Assembly: GCA_958295805.1 (NCBI GenBank)
Contig: OY282373.1
Location: 1,459,001 to 1,523,000 of the forward strand
DNA from: an uncultured Nitrospirales bacterium
GTDB lineage: Bacteria; Nitrospirota; Nitrospiria; Nitrospirales; UBA8639
Reading direction: 5' to 3'
DNA: 64,000 bases
The translations under genes were made by a program, and so were the position numbers. Position 1 is the first letter of the stretch. Each line of letters opens with the position of its first letter. The notes below the pieces were generated by a model. The model made no database searches. It saw only the letters and a list, made by a program, of their open reading frames with translations, and was not told the origin of the DNA. Shown here piece after piece: positions 37,371 to 47,154 of this stretch.

Positions 37371-40300
37371 GTGAAGTCTAAGAGAAAGAGAACGAGAACG
37401 CGCTTCTTTGTTCGGTTCATCCTCGTCGTGGCCTTCTGTTGCCTGGGCGTGGCGTACCTGATGGTCTTTCATCTGGATGACCTTCAGAAAGTGGTTCTGG
37501 ACCAAATCGCACGAGCCTTTGGAGGTCAGGTCACGATTCAAGACGTTCACGTGGGATTTTCGCCGTATCCGCAGTTGGAACTGGTGGATGTTCGTTTGCA
37601 TGACCAGGATGGGGAGCGGGTGATTTTTCAGGCTGCTCGCGTCTTCGTGGATTTGAGTTTTCTTTCGTTGATGCAGGATACCGTGACGCCCCGTGCGTTG
37701 ATTATCAGAAATGCTCATCTTGACCTTGAGCGGGATGACCAAGGGCAATGGAATTACCAGACGGTCTTTCGCGGGAATGAGAACGAATGGATCAGCGTGC
37801 AGGACCTGTTTTCAACGTATTCCCTGGAACTTGTCCACGGTTCGGTCAGCATTGAAGATCGATACGATCACGACCTTCCGCTCAGGTTCCAGGCAGACGA
37901 GGTGGACCTGTGGATTGACGAATTCGTTCTGGGTGGTCCGATGGAGATTGCTTTGTCCGCACGACTGTCCGACCCTGACGCGGAATCATCCTTTTCGTCT
38001 TCCGGCACCCTGGAAAACGTCGAAGGATTTCTGGACGTTGAGTCATCCGGATCGCTGGATTCTGCTCCGCGGCTCGATCTTGACGCAGAGGTGGAACTGG
38101 ATCGGACCGTTCTTTTGCAATTAGCGGAACTCTTCAACGCGGGGGACATTCCGGTGGGATTACAAAGACGGACCAAGGCTCAAGGGCACGTTCATTTTGC
38201 TCCGGGCGTGCGAGGCTATGATCTGGTTGTGTCTGACCTGTCGGTGTTGACGGATATTCTTGACCTCAATGGTGAAGTGAGTCTGGCCGGTTTATTGCAA
38301 TCGGACCCGCCGACTTTCTCCGGCAACTGGGCCGGCAAGCCGTTGGCCATCCGGCACCTTCCCACCTTGCTCCCGGTTGCATGGATTCCCGAAGAGATTT
38401 CCTCGGTCATTCATCGCCGAAACGTGAGAGGAAACATCGAGACGATCTCAGCCAAGGTGTTCGGGACGGCTCGTGAAGGATTGGGCTATTCCCTCACCGG
38501 AGAATTTCAGGTGTCGGAAGGGGCCGTGACCATGGAGCCCGGATGGGGAACGGCCGATGAGATTCAAGGGAAGGTCTCCGTCAAATCGGACCGGATTCAA
38601 CTCGTGGATTTTCGTGGCCGCTATGATCCCCTTCCGATCACGTCCGGAACGGGGACCATCGTCTTCAAAGAAGAAGGTCCCTGGCTGACGACGACACTCA
38701 AGGGAACGGTCTCTTCTCAAAAGTTACTCCACGTCATCCGACGCCTCTTTGATTGGAACGTCCAGCGGCATCCGATGAACCTCTTCGAGGGAAAAGCGGG
38801 GAACGGGTTGATGACAATACGATTCGCCGGGCCTCTTCAGCATCCTGACGGCGTTACGTTCCAGCGCGCGGAGTATCACGCCGAGCAGGCGACGTTACAG
38901 GTCCCGGGCTTGCGCGAACTTCTTACTCACGTTGGAGGGACCTTCACCTTTTCGCAAACGCAACTTGGCTTCAAGAACGTCACGGGGTTCTATCGGCACA
39001 ATGATTTTCGAATCGATGGAAGGATGAATTTCGAAGATCGCTCTTTTATGAAAGGCCTGCGCGTTCAGGGAAACGTCATACTCGCTGATCTGTTGAATGA
39101 ATTTTCCGTGCCGGCTGCACCCGAGCACTACGACGTTTCCGGGAAAGCCGCGTATCGGGTGCTGGTTGACGGTCCATTGGAAACCCCGACCTTGAAGGGC
39201 TGGATGAATCTGCACGGCGTGGAAATGCAACTGCCGGGTCTCATGTACAAATCTCCAACTCTTGGGGGCAAACTCGATTTTGCCCTTCAGGTCGGCAAAA
39301 ATCGCCAATTCTCGTTTGAGCACGCGTTGACCGTTCACCCCGTTCGCATAACCGGACGGGGATCCGTGCGTGACGGTCAGACGCCGTCCCTTCGGATGTC
39401 GTTGAGGAGCAAGCCGATCATTTTTGAATCGTTACCGAAGGGTTTGGAACTGTTCGACGGGCGGTTGTCGGCCGGAACCTTGGAGGTTTCTTTGGCGTTG
39501 CAAGGGAAGGGAACCGATTGGAGATCGTGGAAGAAATCGGGATGGATTGCCTTAACCAACGGGGTCATGACGGTCGATACGCTGACTTCACCGTTTTCTC
39601 AGGTGTTTCTTCGGATCAAGCTTCATGGGCATACGGCGGAACTCAAGCGCGTGCAATGGAACGTTGAGCAAAGCCAGGTTCAGATGACGGGAGTCGTCCA
39701 CAAGTGGGACAGTGCCCCGGACATGAAACTGGAATTGACTTCTCCTGAATTTGATCTTGCTCTGCTCAAACCGGAAGACCGGAGGTCCGCTCTGCGGAAA
39801 TTTCTGGAACGCCTCGCCCAATCGGCCAAAGTCGGGGGAAGTCTGAAATTCGATCGTGCCTGGTATAAGGACTTGCACGTGAAGAACGTGACCGGTCTGT
39901 TTGCAATCGACAAAAACGTGATTGGCGTTGATCCCATTCAGGCAAAGACCGATGCCGGCATGATTCAAGGCCGCTTGTTGATGCACCTGCCCATTGATCA
40001 GCCCGCCACGGTCAAAACGTGGTTTGACGTGAAAGACGTTCCCTTGTTGACGCTGGAACAAACCTTCTTCGACAAAGACGTTTTGGATCAACGGTTAATA
40101 ACCGGCATCGTCTCTGCCAAAGGGTTGATCCAGGGACACGGCAAAGATCCGCGTGGGGTGCTGCCGACGCTCAATGGTCATTTTCGACTTTCCGTCAGGG
40201 ACGGGAGCATCAAAAAAGGTACGGTGCTCCCGAAAATCTTGACCATCCTGAACATTCCAACCTTGTTGCAGGGAAGAGTTGACATTGAGGAAGAGGGGTA

Positions 40301-40748
40301 TCCCTTTGATCGGCAAGCCGGCACTTTTACCCTAACGAACGGCGTGATCGCCTCTGACGATATCGTGCTTGACGGACCGATTCTGAAAATGACGGCCGCG
40401 GGCGAGCATGATCTGGTGAACGATCATTTGAACGTCGTGGCCGTTGCCAGCCCGTTGGGGCCGTATTTTAGTCTTCTTCAAAAAATTCCGTTGTTCGGGA
40501 TGTTGCTGGATGATGCGGAAGAGGGGTTCAGGTTGGCGATGTTTCAAATCAACGGCTCTCTCCGTGATCCTTCGGTGGAAGCTCTGCCCTTGGAATCCTT
40601 TCAATCAGGGTTGATGGGATTCGCTGAATTGGCGTTTACCATCTTGAAGAATACGGTGAGTTTGCCTCAGAAGATAATGTTTCCGGATACGGACGCCGAA
40701 TCCGTCTCTGCACCCGACGAGGCAACAGTCGAAGAAGAGGATTTTTAG
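37371..40748 (+). CDS. AsmA-like / YhdP-type large inner-membrane protein
   Basis: A GTG start at 37371 follows AAAGGA by 4 bases. Residues 12-33 form a single N-terminal membrane anchor (FFVRFILVVAFCCLGVAYLMVF) preceded by a very basic tail. Then comes AFGGQVTIQDVHVGFSPYPQLELVDVRL, the typical opening of AsmA-family proteins. The rest (1125 residues in all) is a long periplasmic beta-rich body with many FRGRYDPLPI and G-x-GTLEVSLALQG-type strands, and a C-terminal AsmA-like domain with GHFRLSVRDGSIKKGTVLPK and LNVVAVASPLGPYF. Known relatives bridge the envelope and help move phospholipid to the outer membrane; applying that role here is inference from family and length. It diverges from the HD gene across about 250 bp. 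Confidence 0.82.
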   Translation: MKSKRKRTRTRFFVRFILVVAFCCLGVAYLMVFHLDDLQKVVLDQIARAFGGQVTIQDVHVGFSPYPQLELVDVRLHDQDGERVIFQAARVFVDLSFLSLMQDTVTPRALIIRNAHLDLERDDQGQWNYQTVFRGNENEWISVQDLFSTYSLELVHGSVSIEDRYDHDLPLRFQADEVDLWIDEFVLGGPMEIALSARLSDPDAESSFSSSGTLENVEGFLDVESSGSLDSAPRLDLDAEVELDRTVLLQLAELFNAGDIPVGLQRRTKAQGHVHFAPGVRGYDLVVSDLSVLTDILDLNGEVSLAGLLQSDPPTFSGNWAGKPLAIRHLPTLLPVAWIPEEISSVIHRRNVRGNIETISAKVFGTAREGLGYSLTGEFQVSEGAVTMEPGWGTADEIQGKVSVKSDRIQLVDFRGRYDPLPITSGTGTIVFKEEGPWLTTTLKGTVSSQKLLHVIRRLFDWNVQRHPMNLFEGKAGNGLMTIRFAGPLQHPDGVTFQRAEYHAEQATLQVPGLRELLTHVGGTFTFSQTQLGFKNVTGFYRHNDFRIDGRMNFEDRSFMKGLRVQGNVILADLLNEFSVPAAPEHYDVSGKAAYRVLVDGPLETPTLKGWMNLHGVEMQLPGLMYKSPTLGGKLDFALQVGKNRQFSFEHALTVHPVRITGRGSVRDGQTPSLRMSLRSKPIIFESLPKGLELFDGRLSAGTLEVSLALQGKGTDWRSWKKSGWIALTNGVMTVDTLTSPFSQVFLRIKLHGHTAELKRVQWNVEQSQVQMTGVVHKWDSAPDMKLELTSPEFDLALLKPEDRRSALRKFLERLAQSAKVGGSLKFDRAWYKDLHVKNVTGLFAIDKNVIGVDPIQAKTDAGMIQGRLLMHLPIDQPATVKTWFDVKDVPLLTLEQTFFDKDVLDQRLITGIVSAKGLIQGHGKDPRGVLPTLNGHFRLSVRDGSIKKGTVLPKILTILNIPTLLQGRVDIEEEGYPFDRQAGTFTLTNGVIASDDIVLDGPILKMTAAGEHDLVNDHLNVVAVASPLGPYFSLLQKIPLFGMLLDDAEEGFRLAMFQINGSLRDPSVEALPLESFQSGLMGFAELAFTILKNTVSLPQKIMFPDTDAESVSAPDEATVEEEDF

Positions 40749-40841
40749 GTGACAGAGGGGTGGGAATGACGGCGGAGGCGCTGGATGGAAACGGGTCGTC
40801 AAGGATGCGGATTGGAAGCGGGTCGTCACTCATTCTGATCC

Positions 40842-41324
40842 GTGAGTACCGGGGACATCATTCTTTTGTCCGTGGTTGGTGACGTGGGAAAAACGTATCG
40901 GTTTCTTGAGGAGATTGCCTTGGCCGACGTGGGGTTCGTTGCTACCGGAGACTCCGTTTCCGAGTTATTCGTGGCCGCGGCCTCGGCTGTCATCGAAGCG
41001 ATGGTCAACCCGGTCAGCGTCGGGACGAACTGGACGCGAGAGGTTCGATTGTCTCAAGAGCAGGTGGATGAACTGCTCTTTGACTGGTTAAATACCATCG
41101 TGTTTCTCAAGGACGCCGAGGCCGTCGTGTTTCGCGACGTCCAGGCTCTGGTAAGCTATGATTCAGATGCCAACCTCTGGCACCTTTCCGCGACGCTGAT
41201 TGGTGATCACATTGACGCGAATCGACAGGAATTGCGAACCGACGTGAAGGCCGTCACGAAACATCTGTACGAAGTCAAGGAAAAAGAAGGGACGTGGAGT
41301 GCTCACGTGGTGGTTGATGTCTGA
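40842..41324 (+). CDS. Archease (RtcB cofactor)
   Basis: 160 residues from GTG 40842. GTG at 40872 or 40884 would bring the start closer to the typical family N-terminus, and no site has a clear Shine-Dalgarno sequence. Archease features are YRFLEEIALADVGFVATGDSVSELFVAAASAVIEAM at the N-terminus and DVKAVTKHLYEV near the end, which includes conserved acidic and His residues for metal binding. Archease speeds guanylylation and turnover of RtcB RNA ligase. The rtcB gene follows 88 bp downstream on the same strand, which strongly supports the call. Confidence 0.9.
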   Translation: MSTGDIILLSVVGDVGKTYRFLEEIALADVGFVATGDSVSELFVAAASAVIEAMVNPVSVGTNWTREVRLSQEQVDELLFDWLNTIVFLKDAEAVVFRDVQALVSYDSDANLWHLSATLIGDHIDANRQELRTDVKAVTKHLYEVKEKEGTWSAHVVVDV

Positions 41325-41412
41325 CTCGATTCTACGACGTGTCGCCGCCTTGCGTCGTCATGGGTTCCCCTGAAAAGGATTTCACCTTCCGTAACGTCGG
41401 CGTGAATGATCC

Positions 41413-42864
41413 ATGAAACTTGCCACCTCAATGACCGTGAATCGGCTTTCAGAGGTTGTCTGGGAAATTCCTGCAACGGAAAAGCTTGGAATGCTCGTCC
41501 CCGCGCGAATCTACGGGACGGAAAAGATTCTCGGCGAAATGGATGAGGGCGTCTTCGAGCAAGTCACGAACGTGGCGTGCCTGCCCGGGATTCAGCGTTA
41601 CGCTGTGTGTATGCCGGACGGTCATTGGGGGTATGGATTTCCCATAGGAGGCGTGGCGGCCTTCGACGTTCGGCACGGAATCATTGCTCCCGGTGGAGTA
41701 GGGTACGATATTAACTGTGGCATGCGGTTGATTCGCACGGATTTAACGCTGGCCGACGTCAAACCGCGATTAGAGGCACTGATGACGAAATTATTTCAGG
41801 CCGTCCCCGCGGGCGTCGGGTCACAAGGGTTCGTGAAGTTGAACCGTCAGACTTTTCAGGCGGTCATGCGAAAGGGAGCCCGATGGTGCGTTGACCAGGG
41901 GTATGGATGGGAAAGCGACCTCACGTATACGGAGGAGGGAGGGTGTCTGAAAGAGGCCGATCCCGACTGTATTTCTGAACAGGCCTATCAACGGGGCACG
42001 TCGCAACTGGGCACCCTGGGATCGGGCAATCATTACCTCGAAGTGCAAGTGGTCCATCGTGATCGGATTTACGACCATCACGTGGCTGAACAGTTGGGGA
42101 TTCATGGTCGTGACCAAATTGTGATTATGGTTCATTGTGGGTCAAGAGGGTTCGGTCATCAGGTCGGGACGGATTATTTACGACGTTTTGAACAAGCCGC
42201 GAAAGGTTCCGGCCTGGTCGTCAAGGATCGGCAACTGACGTGTGCGCCGTTCCAGTCGCGGGAAGGGCAGGACTATTTTTCGGCGATGAATTGTGCGGCC
42301 AACGCGGCCTTTGCGAATCGGCAGGTGATTGCCCATCAGATTCGCGAGGCTTTTTGTTCAATTTTCAAGCAATCATCCGAGAGCCTCGGGATGCGTCAGG
42401 TGTATGACGTGGCTCATAATATCGCCAAAGTTGAACGGTATGAGGAAGGGTTGTTGCTGGTGCATCGCAAAGGAGCGACGCGGGCGTTCGGGCCGGGCAG
42501 TGCCGACGTTCCGGAACCATTTCAACGGGTTGGCCAACCCGTCATCTGCGGCGGGTCCATGGAAACGGGATCGTATCTGTTAGTGGGAACGTCGCGGGCC
42601 GATACGGAATCATTCGGATCGACGATGCACGGCGCCGGGCGGACCATGTCCCGGGCGCAAGCCAAACGAACGGTTCGCGGTGCTCAACTCCAACGCGACA
42701 TGGCCCAACGCGGAATCCTGGTCAAAGCCGTCTCAATGGCGGGCTTAGCCGAGGAAGCGGGCATCGCGTATAAAAATATTTCCGACGTCGTGGAATCAGT
42801 GGAGACTGCCGGTATTACGAAAAAAGTGGCGGAGTTATTGCCGATAGGGAACATCAAAGGTTAG
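41413..42864 (+). CDS. rtcB: RNA-splicing ligase RtcB (GTP-dependent 3'-phosphate/5'-OH RNA ligase)
   Basis: 483 residues, family length. Motifs in order are [37 protein letters not shown] with the metal-binding Cys, [44 protein letters not shown] and [14 protein letters not shown]. His406 in HGAGR matches the guanylylated histidine of characterised RtcB proteins. The enzyme joins RNA ends with 3'-phosphate or 2',3'-cyclic phosphate to 5'-OH ends, for tRNA or rRNA repair. Archease lies just upstream. No sigma-54 activator RtcR is seen nearby, unlike the E. coli locus. The start at 41413 has no strong ribosome binding site; an ATG six codons in is possible. Confidence 0.96.
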   Translation: MKLATSMTVNRLSEVVWEIPATEKLGMLVPARIYGTEKILGEMDEGVFEQVTNVACLPGIQRYAVCMPDGHWGYGFPIGGVAAFDVRHGIIAPGGVGYDINCGMRLIRTDLTLADVKPRLEALMTKLFQAVPAGVGSQGFVKLNRQTFQAVMRKGARWCVDQGYGWESDLTYTEEGGCLKEADPDCISEQAYQRGTSQLGTLGSGNHYLEVQVVHRDRIYDHHVAEQLGIHGRDQIVIMVHCGSRGFGHQVGTDYLRRFEQAAKGSGLVVKDRQLTCAPFQSREGQDYFSAMNCAANAAFANRQVIAHQIREAFCSIFKQSSESLGMRQVYDVAHNIAKVERYEEGLLLVHRKGATRAFGPGSADVPEPFQRVGQPVICGGSMETGSYLLVGTSRADTESFGSTMHGAGRTMSRAQAKRTVRGAQLQRDMAQRGILVKAVSMAGLAEEAGIAYKNISDVVESVETAGITKKVAELLPIGNIKG

Positions 42865-42925
42865 GAAAACCGCGAGGAGTCGAGTATCACAAAGTCCCTA
42901 TGCCATCACCTCAACTCCGCGGCCT

Positions 42926-43000
42926 TGGAGATTCTTCCCTTCGAGGTACTTCGATGCTCAGGGGAACCCCTTCGAGGCTCAGGGCAAGCGTCGCTTCGCT
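42926..43000. repeat. Dispersed repeat between rtcB and mtnA
   Basis: GGAGATTCTTCCCTTCGAGG and CCTTCGAGGCTCAGGGCAAG are close to sequences at 55331-55375. They belong to a family of short intergenic repeats. The repeat is open in the mtnA frame, which falsely lengthens that ORF. Confidence 0.55.
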
Positions 43001-43052
43001 CCTCAGAACGGCAGAGAAAGACATTGTCTCATCAAGAGAGAAAGAGGATGAG

Positions 43053-43060
43053 AGGAAAGG
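43053..43060 (+). promoter_or_regulatory. Ribosome binding site deciding the mtnA start
   Basis: AGGAAAGG lies 7 bases before ATG at 43068. The longer frame from 42900 runs through a dispersed repeat and has no such site. Confidence 0.6.
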
Positions 43061-43067
43061 GTTCACC

Positions 43068-44099
43068 ATGATTCCTACCGTGGAATGGAAGGACGGCGTT
43101 GTCCGCCTTCTTGATCAAAGTCAACTGCCTGGGCGCGTCGAAATTCTTGAGTGTCAAGACGTCGAGAGCGTGGTCTCCGCTATTCGGTCGTTACAGGTGC
43201 GAGGGGCACCCGCCATCGGCGTGACGGCCGCCATGGGAATTGCGTTGGGCGCCCAATCAATCCTGGAAAACGAGGTTTCGGCGTTTACACGAAAAATCTT
43301 AGCCGTCTGCCGTCAATTCGCCGACACTCGACCGACGGCGGTGAATTTGTTCTGGGCCATCGAACGGATGAAGGGCGTGCTGCAAGACGGTTGTCATTGC
43401 ACGGTGCCTGAGGTGCAATCGCGCTTGCTGCAAGAGGCGTTGGCCATCCAACGGGAAGACGTGGCGCGGTGCAAAACCATAGGCCGACGTGGGGCGACTC
43501 TGATCAAGGACGGATATCGTATTTTGACGCATTGTAACGCGGGGGCCTTAGCCACGGCTGGATACGGGACGGCCTTGGGCGTGGTTCGGGCAGCGTGGGA
43601 ACAGGGGAAAAAGATTCACGTGTTTGCCGATGAAACGCGCCCCGTGCTTCAAGGGGCGCGCCTGACGGCTTGGGAATTGATGGAAGACGGCATTCCCGTC
43701 ACCTTGATTACGGATAATGTGGCTGGGACGGTCATGCGACAAGGCAAAATTGATCTGTGCGTGGTGGGGGCGGACCGGATTGCGGCGAACGGGGACGTGG
43801 CGAATAAGATCGGGACGTATTCCGTCGCGGTCCTCGCCAAGGCGCACGGCATTCCGTTCTACGTGGCGGCACCGTCGTCGACCATTGACGTCGCGACGCC
43901 GGACGGGTCGGCGATCCCGATTGAAGAACGGTCAGGTGATGAAGTGACGGCGTTGAACGGGGGGCCATGGATTGCGCCGAAAGGCGTCGCCGTCTTCAAT
44001 CCGGCTTTTGACGTTACGCCGGCCGAGTACGTCACCGGCATCATTACGGAAGAGGGCGTGTTGAGCCCCGGACAGATTGCGGAAAAATTTCAAAGCTGA
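43068..44099 (+). CDS. mtnA: S-methyl-5-thioribose-1-phosphate isomerase
   Basis: Methionine salvage enzyme converting 5-methylthioribose-1-phosphate to the ribulose form. 343 residues from the chosen ATG, the family norm. Seen are [46 protein letters not shown] with the catalytic Cys156, [18 protein letters not shown] and [19 protein letters not shown] with catalytic Asp236. This residue pair separates MtnA from eIF2B-like relatives. No other salvage genes (mtnK, mtnP, mtnB) are in view. The DCC-family gene follows 14 bp downstream. Confidence 0.95.
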   Translation: MIPTVEWKDGVVRLLDQSQLPGRVEILECQDVESVVSAIRSLQVRGAPAIGVTAAMGIALGAQSILENEVSAFTRKILAVCRQFADTRPTAVNLFWAIERMKGVLQDGCHCTVPEVQSRLLQEALAIQREDVARCKTIGRRGATLIKDGYRILTHCNAGALATAGYGTALGVVRAAWEQGKKIHVFADETRPVLQGARLTAWELMEDGIPVTLITDNVAGTVMRQGKIDLCVVGADRIAANGDVANKIGTYSVAVLAKAHGIPFYVAAPSSTIDVATPDGSAIPIEERSGDEVTALNGGPWIAPKGVAVFNPAFDVTPAEYVTGIITEEGVLSPGQIAEKFQS

Positions 44100-44113
44100 C
44101 GTGGTGGTCGTTC

Positions 44114-44575
44114 ATGAAACGTATCGAACGGGAAAAATCGGCATCCCTGAAAGAAAGCGTGCCAAGCAAGCGGCCGGCGGGCTGCCTGATTTATGATTCC
44201 CATTGTCGCTTGTGCGTGGCGGTGAAGCAGAGATTAGAGTCCGGACAAACGGAGTTCGTGCCCTATGCCACTCAAAAGGCCAGGGAACGTCTGGGACAAC
44301 GCTATCAACCCGGCCAGCGGCCGCCGATGGCCTATTGGGTTGACGAGCAGGGGACCATCGTGGGTGGACTGGAAGCGTTTCTGCCTTTGCTCATGGGTCT
44401 GCGGGGCGGAAAAATCTTCATGTTTTTCTGGAGGTTTCGCGTGTATCGCCTGATCCTGCTCGGTCTGTACGAATTTGTGGCCAAACATCGATATCGCTGG
44501 TTTGGGACGAGCAGGGAACCCTTGGTGACTGAAAACCCGGCATCTGCGCACGAATCGATTGAGATTCGGGAATAG
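44114..44575 (+). CDS. DCC family (DUF393) thiol-disulfide oxidoreductase-like protein
   Basis: 153 residues. GCLIYDSHCRLCVAVKQRLE carries the family's YDxxCxxC signature (Cys at about 31 and 34). It continues with FVPYATQ, MAYWVDEQGTIVGGLEAFLPLL and a C-terminal hydrophobic helix ending YEFVAKHRYRWFG, all typical of DUF393. The fold is thioredoxin-like; redox activity is assumed from the CxxC and not demonstrated for most members. Probably co-transcribed with mtnA. Confidence 0.85.
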   Translation: MKRIEREKSASLKESVPSKRPAGCLIYDSHCRLCVAVKQRLESGQTEFVPYATQKARERLGQRYQPGQRPPMAYWVDEQGTIVGGLEAFLPLLMGLRGGKIFMFFWRFRVYRLILLGLYEFVAKHRYRWFGTSREPLVTENPASAHESIEIRE

Positions 44576-44587
44576 GATGATCCCCGA

Positions 44588-45196
44588 TTACACCCGCCTT
44601 CTGAGCGCCTTTCCTTGAACTTCAGTTTCTTCCAGCAATTCCTCGAACCCTTCCTTGAGGGCGTCGGTCATCAATTCTTCCAAATCTTCCACGTCGAAGA
44701 TGAAATCTTCATAGGTGCCGCCGGCGGCACTGGTTACGCGGATGGTGCTTTTGTCTGTCAAGTTACGGATCGTGAATTCCATAACCACGTTTACTTCGAG
44801 GGAAGACGCGAAGAGACTGTCGGTGGCTTTCACGTTGAACGTTCTGACAACGGCGTCAATCGTGACGTCTGGAGACGTCGCACTCTCGGCGGCCTTCGCT
44901 GAAAAACCTGATTTATTCAGGAAGTCAAGAAACGCGCGCGTGACGTGGGGAGAGACGTTGCCATCCATAAGGTCAAAATAGGTTTTTTCTCCTCCTTGAT
45001 GGATGCGCATGCCCAGGTGACCGGCTGATGGGCGTTGATCACGGAAGGGAGACACCGCAACGGTAAGATTCGATCCTTTTCCTTGCAATTCCGACTGCAT
45101 CTCCTGGACGTGTAACGTGACAGTGCGTCCGCTGCCTTGACATCCGGCAAGCAACAGACTGACCAACAGACATCCCGTGAGGAAGAATGGTTTCAT
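44588..45196 (-). CDS. Putative lipoprotein of unknown function
   Basis: The start at 45196 is chosen because AGGAG lies about 9 bases upstream and because it opens a clean lipoprotein signal, MKPFFLTGCLLVSLLLAGC, with lipobox LLAGC and Cys19. An upstream extension to 45394 has no signal character. The mature 184 residues contain LTVAVSPFRDQRPSAGHLGMR and a region with alternating strands (VTIDAVVRTFNVKATDSL, EVNVVMEFTIRN). They end in an acidic helix. This layout resembles YajG/LpoB-like lipoproteins, but I do not assign a family. Convergent with the DCC gene, 12 bp apart. Confidence 0.75.
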   Translation of the reverse strand: MKPFFLTGCLLVSLLLAGCQGSGRTVTLHVQEMQSELQGKGSNLTVAVSPFRDQRPSAGHLGMRIHQGGEKTYFDLMDGNVSPHVTRAFLDFLNKSGFSAKAAESATSPDVTIDAVVRTFNVKATDSLFASSLEVNVVMEFTIRNLTDKSTIRVTSAAGGTYEDFIFDVEDLEELMTDALKEGFEELLEETEVQGKALRRRV

Positions 45197-45554
45197 AAGA
45201 GGGCACTCCTTTTTTCTAAAGAGTTGAAAGAATGGTCTGTGCGCATCGTTCGGTGAACGTGATGATTTCAACCGCTCGAACCCACTTGGGCTAGACTCTA
45301 GGCCAACCCAACAGGAAAAAACAAGTCTTTCTTCTGGTGAAAAACCTCGTTCGGATGCTCGAAAAACGTGCCGGTGGTTGACTTTCACCGCCACGCCTTG
45401 ACAGTATCAAAAACGTTCACGTTCATGCCCCTCTCTTCTACCCATGTGGAACCACAATTTTCTCTTTCGGGCTCATGAAGCCGTCCCGTTGCCTCAACGG
45501 GAGAACGATCTGTTTCATGAAACGGCCCCGGCGTTGGATAGTTCCGGCTTAACC

Positions 45555-45821
45555 ATGGAGAAGTATATCTCAGTCTGGCTACAAGGGGAGGGGGAAGACG
45601 ATCAGCCCACGGCCTATACCAACGTGTACGTGAGGACGGCCACGCTTGACCCTGAAAAAAAAGTCGGGTTTTTGCAGCCGTTACAGGGCCGTACCCACCA
45701 AATCCGGCAGATGCTCTCTCCTGAACAAAAATCATTTTTGAAGGATTGGCTCAAAAACACCAACGCCACGGCTTGGGACGAAGCCGATGAACGTTTTCAA
45801 ACGATCTTTGAAAATGAGTAG
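45555..45821 (+). CDS. Small hypothetical protein
   Basis: 88 residues from ATG 45555: MEKYISVWLQGEGEDDQPTA, then YTNVYVRTATLDPEKKVGFLQPL and an acidic C-terminal helix. The frame extends to an ATG at 45444. That part looks low in coding character and shares CATGAAGCCGTC with a non-coding stretch near 35062, so the short form is preferred. Neither start has a strong ribosome binding site. No family recognised. The FAD monooxygenase starts 24 bp downstream. Confidence 0.5.
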   Translation: MEKYISVWLQGEGEDDQPTAYTNVYVRTATLDPEKKVGFLQPLQGRTHQIRQMLSPEQKSFLKDWLKNTNATAWDEADERFQTIFENE

Positions 45822-45845
45822 GGCCATTCTTTCCCGCCCGATCGC

Positions 45846-47141
45846 ATGGACACCCACGCTGACATCGTCGTGGTCGGAGCCGGAGGCGGCGGCGCCGTCC
45901 TGGGTCTGCTGCTGACCCAACGGGGCATTCGGCCGCTGGTGCTTGAACGGGCCGTCGGTCCTCCCCAAGGCATACGAGGGGAAATTGTTCAACCGAACGG
46001 GCAGAAGATTCTGGATGACGTCGGGCTGTTGCACCAACTGCCGAAAGAGGCCGTGCGTCCCGTCCGGCATTTTCATTTTCGGCAAATCGGCGGGAAGCGG
46101 CTGTGTTCGATTGACTATGATGAGCTGCCGCCCCCCTATAATCGAGCCTTGGTGACCGTCTCCCACGCCGTCCACCACGCGGTCCTTGAGGCGTTGGAAA
46201 AACAGAATCCCGGCGGCTTGTGGTATGGCGCGTCCTTTACCAACGTCCTCAAACAAGGAGACACGGTCGTCGGCGTGGAAGCGGATGTTCAAGGTAAGCC
46301 GGTCCGCATTTCCGCCAACGTCGTCGTGGGCGCCGATGGCCCATTCTCCAAGGTGCGCGAAGCCATCGGCATTCCAGCCCGACTCCATCGGTACCCTGAA
46401 AGCTACCTGGTTGCCGTTTTAGAATGTCCTGAGAAACTTGAGGAAGCGCAATACTTTCTTGGGAAAAAAGAAATTTTCGGGATATTTCCCGCTGCCAAGG
46501 AGAACGTCTATCTTGTCTACATGGTCAAGTCAGGATCCGTGCAAGAGGTTCACGCCGCCGGAGTCGAAATCCTGCAAAGGCGCTGGTCCGCCATCTGTCC
46601 TGAGTTGGAGGGCACGTTCAAGGGGTTGACGAATTGGGAACAGACCGCGTACCTGCCGACCGGTCGCGCCCGTGCCCAAACGTGGGTCACGGATGGGGCC
46701 GTGATTCTAGGGGATGCCGCGCATGGGATGAATCCCCACGTCTCACAGGGACGCATGCAAGCGATGGTTGACGCCGTTGCTCTGGCGGAAGTGCTTCCGT
46801 CCTGTTTCGCCGAAGACGATTTTTCCGCGGCGACGCTCAAACGATATGAACAACGGCGTCGTCCCATGGTTGAAATGTTGCAACGACTGGCGGATGAGGA
46901 AGTGTTTTTCTGGAACACCGGCAATCCCATTCTTACCGTGCTGCGAAACCGCGTCTTCTCCACGCTGGATCGAAATCGACGCCTCAAATATCGAGTCTTG
47001 ACCGCGACGGCCGGGCTTCGGGACACTCCACCGTTCGGGATCATGGATCGACTGCAAGCCGCGGGATTCTGGCCGGACCCACGTGCGGACCAACGTCCGC
47101 CTCATGTTCGTGCTCAAGATCATGGGAGCGGCTCACTCTAG
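45846..47141 (+). CDS. FAD-dependent monooxygenase (UbiH/PHBH-like)
   Basis: 431 residues. The Rossmann FAD motif is VVVGAGGGGAVLGLLL at 8-23, followed by VLER. The DG motif is GADGPFSKVREAIG at 162-175, and the GD motif LGDAAHGMNPHVSQGRMQAMVDAVAL starts near 288. Together these define class A flavin monooxygenases that hydroxylate aromatic or polyprenyl substrates with NAD(P)H and O2. The GD motif here has NPHVSQG in place of the usual NP..GQG. The substrate is unknown; no ubiquinone or menaquinone genes are adjacent. A geranylgeranyl-reductase-like role is a weaker alternative. Confidence 0.82.
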   Translation: MDTHADIVVVGAGGGGAVLGLLLTQRGIRPLVLERAVGPPQGIRGEIVQPNGQKILDDVGLLHQLPKEAVRPVRHFHFRQIGGKRLCSIDYDELPPPYNRALVTVSHAVHHAVLEALEKQNPGGLWYGASFTNVLKQGDTVVGVEADVQGKPVRISANVVVGADGPFSKVREAIGIPARLHRYPESYLVAVLECPEKLEEAQYFLGKKEIFGIFPAAKENVYLVYMVKSGSVQEVHAAGVEILQRRWSAICPELEGTFKGLTNWEQTAYLPTGRARAQTWVTDGAVILGDAAHGMNPHVSQGRMQAMVDAVALAEVLPSCFAEDDFSAATLKRYEQRRRPMVEMLQRLADEEVFFWNTGNPILTVLRNRVFSTLDRNRRLKYRVLTATAGLRDTPPFGIMDRLQAAGFWPDPRADQRPPHVRAQDHGSGSL

Positions 47142-47154
47142 CCAGGCTGGAAAA

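Noticed and set aside
42900-43067. Longer N-terminus for MtnA
   Set aside because: The extra 56 residues come from a dispersed intergenic repeat. The ATG at 43068 has a good ribosome binding site and gives the family's normal length.
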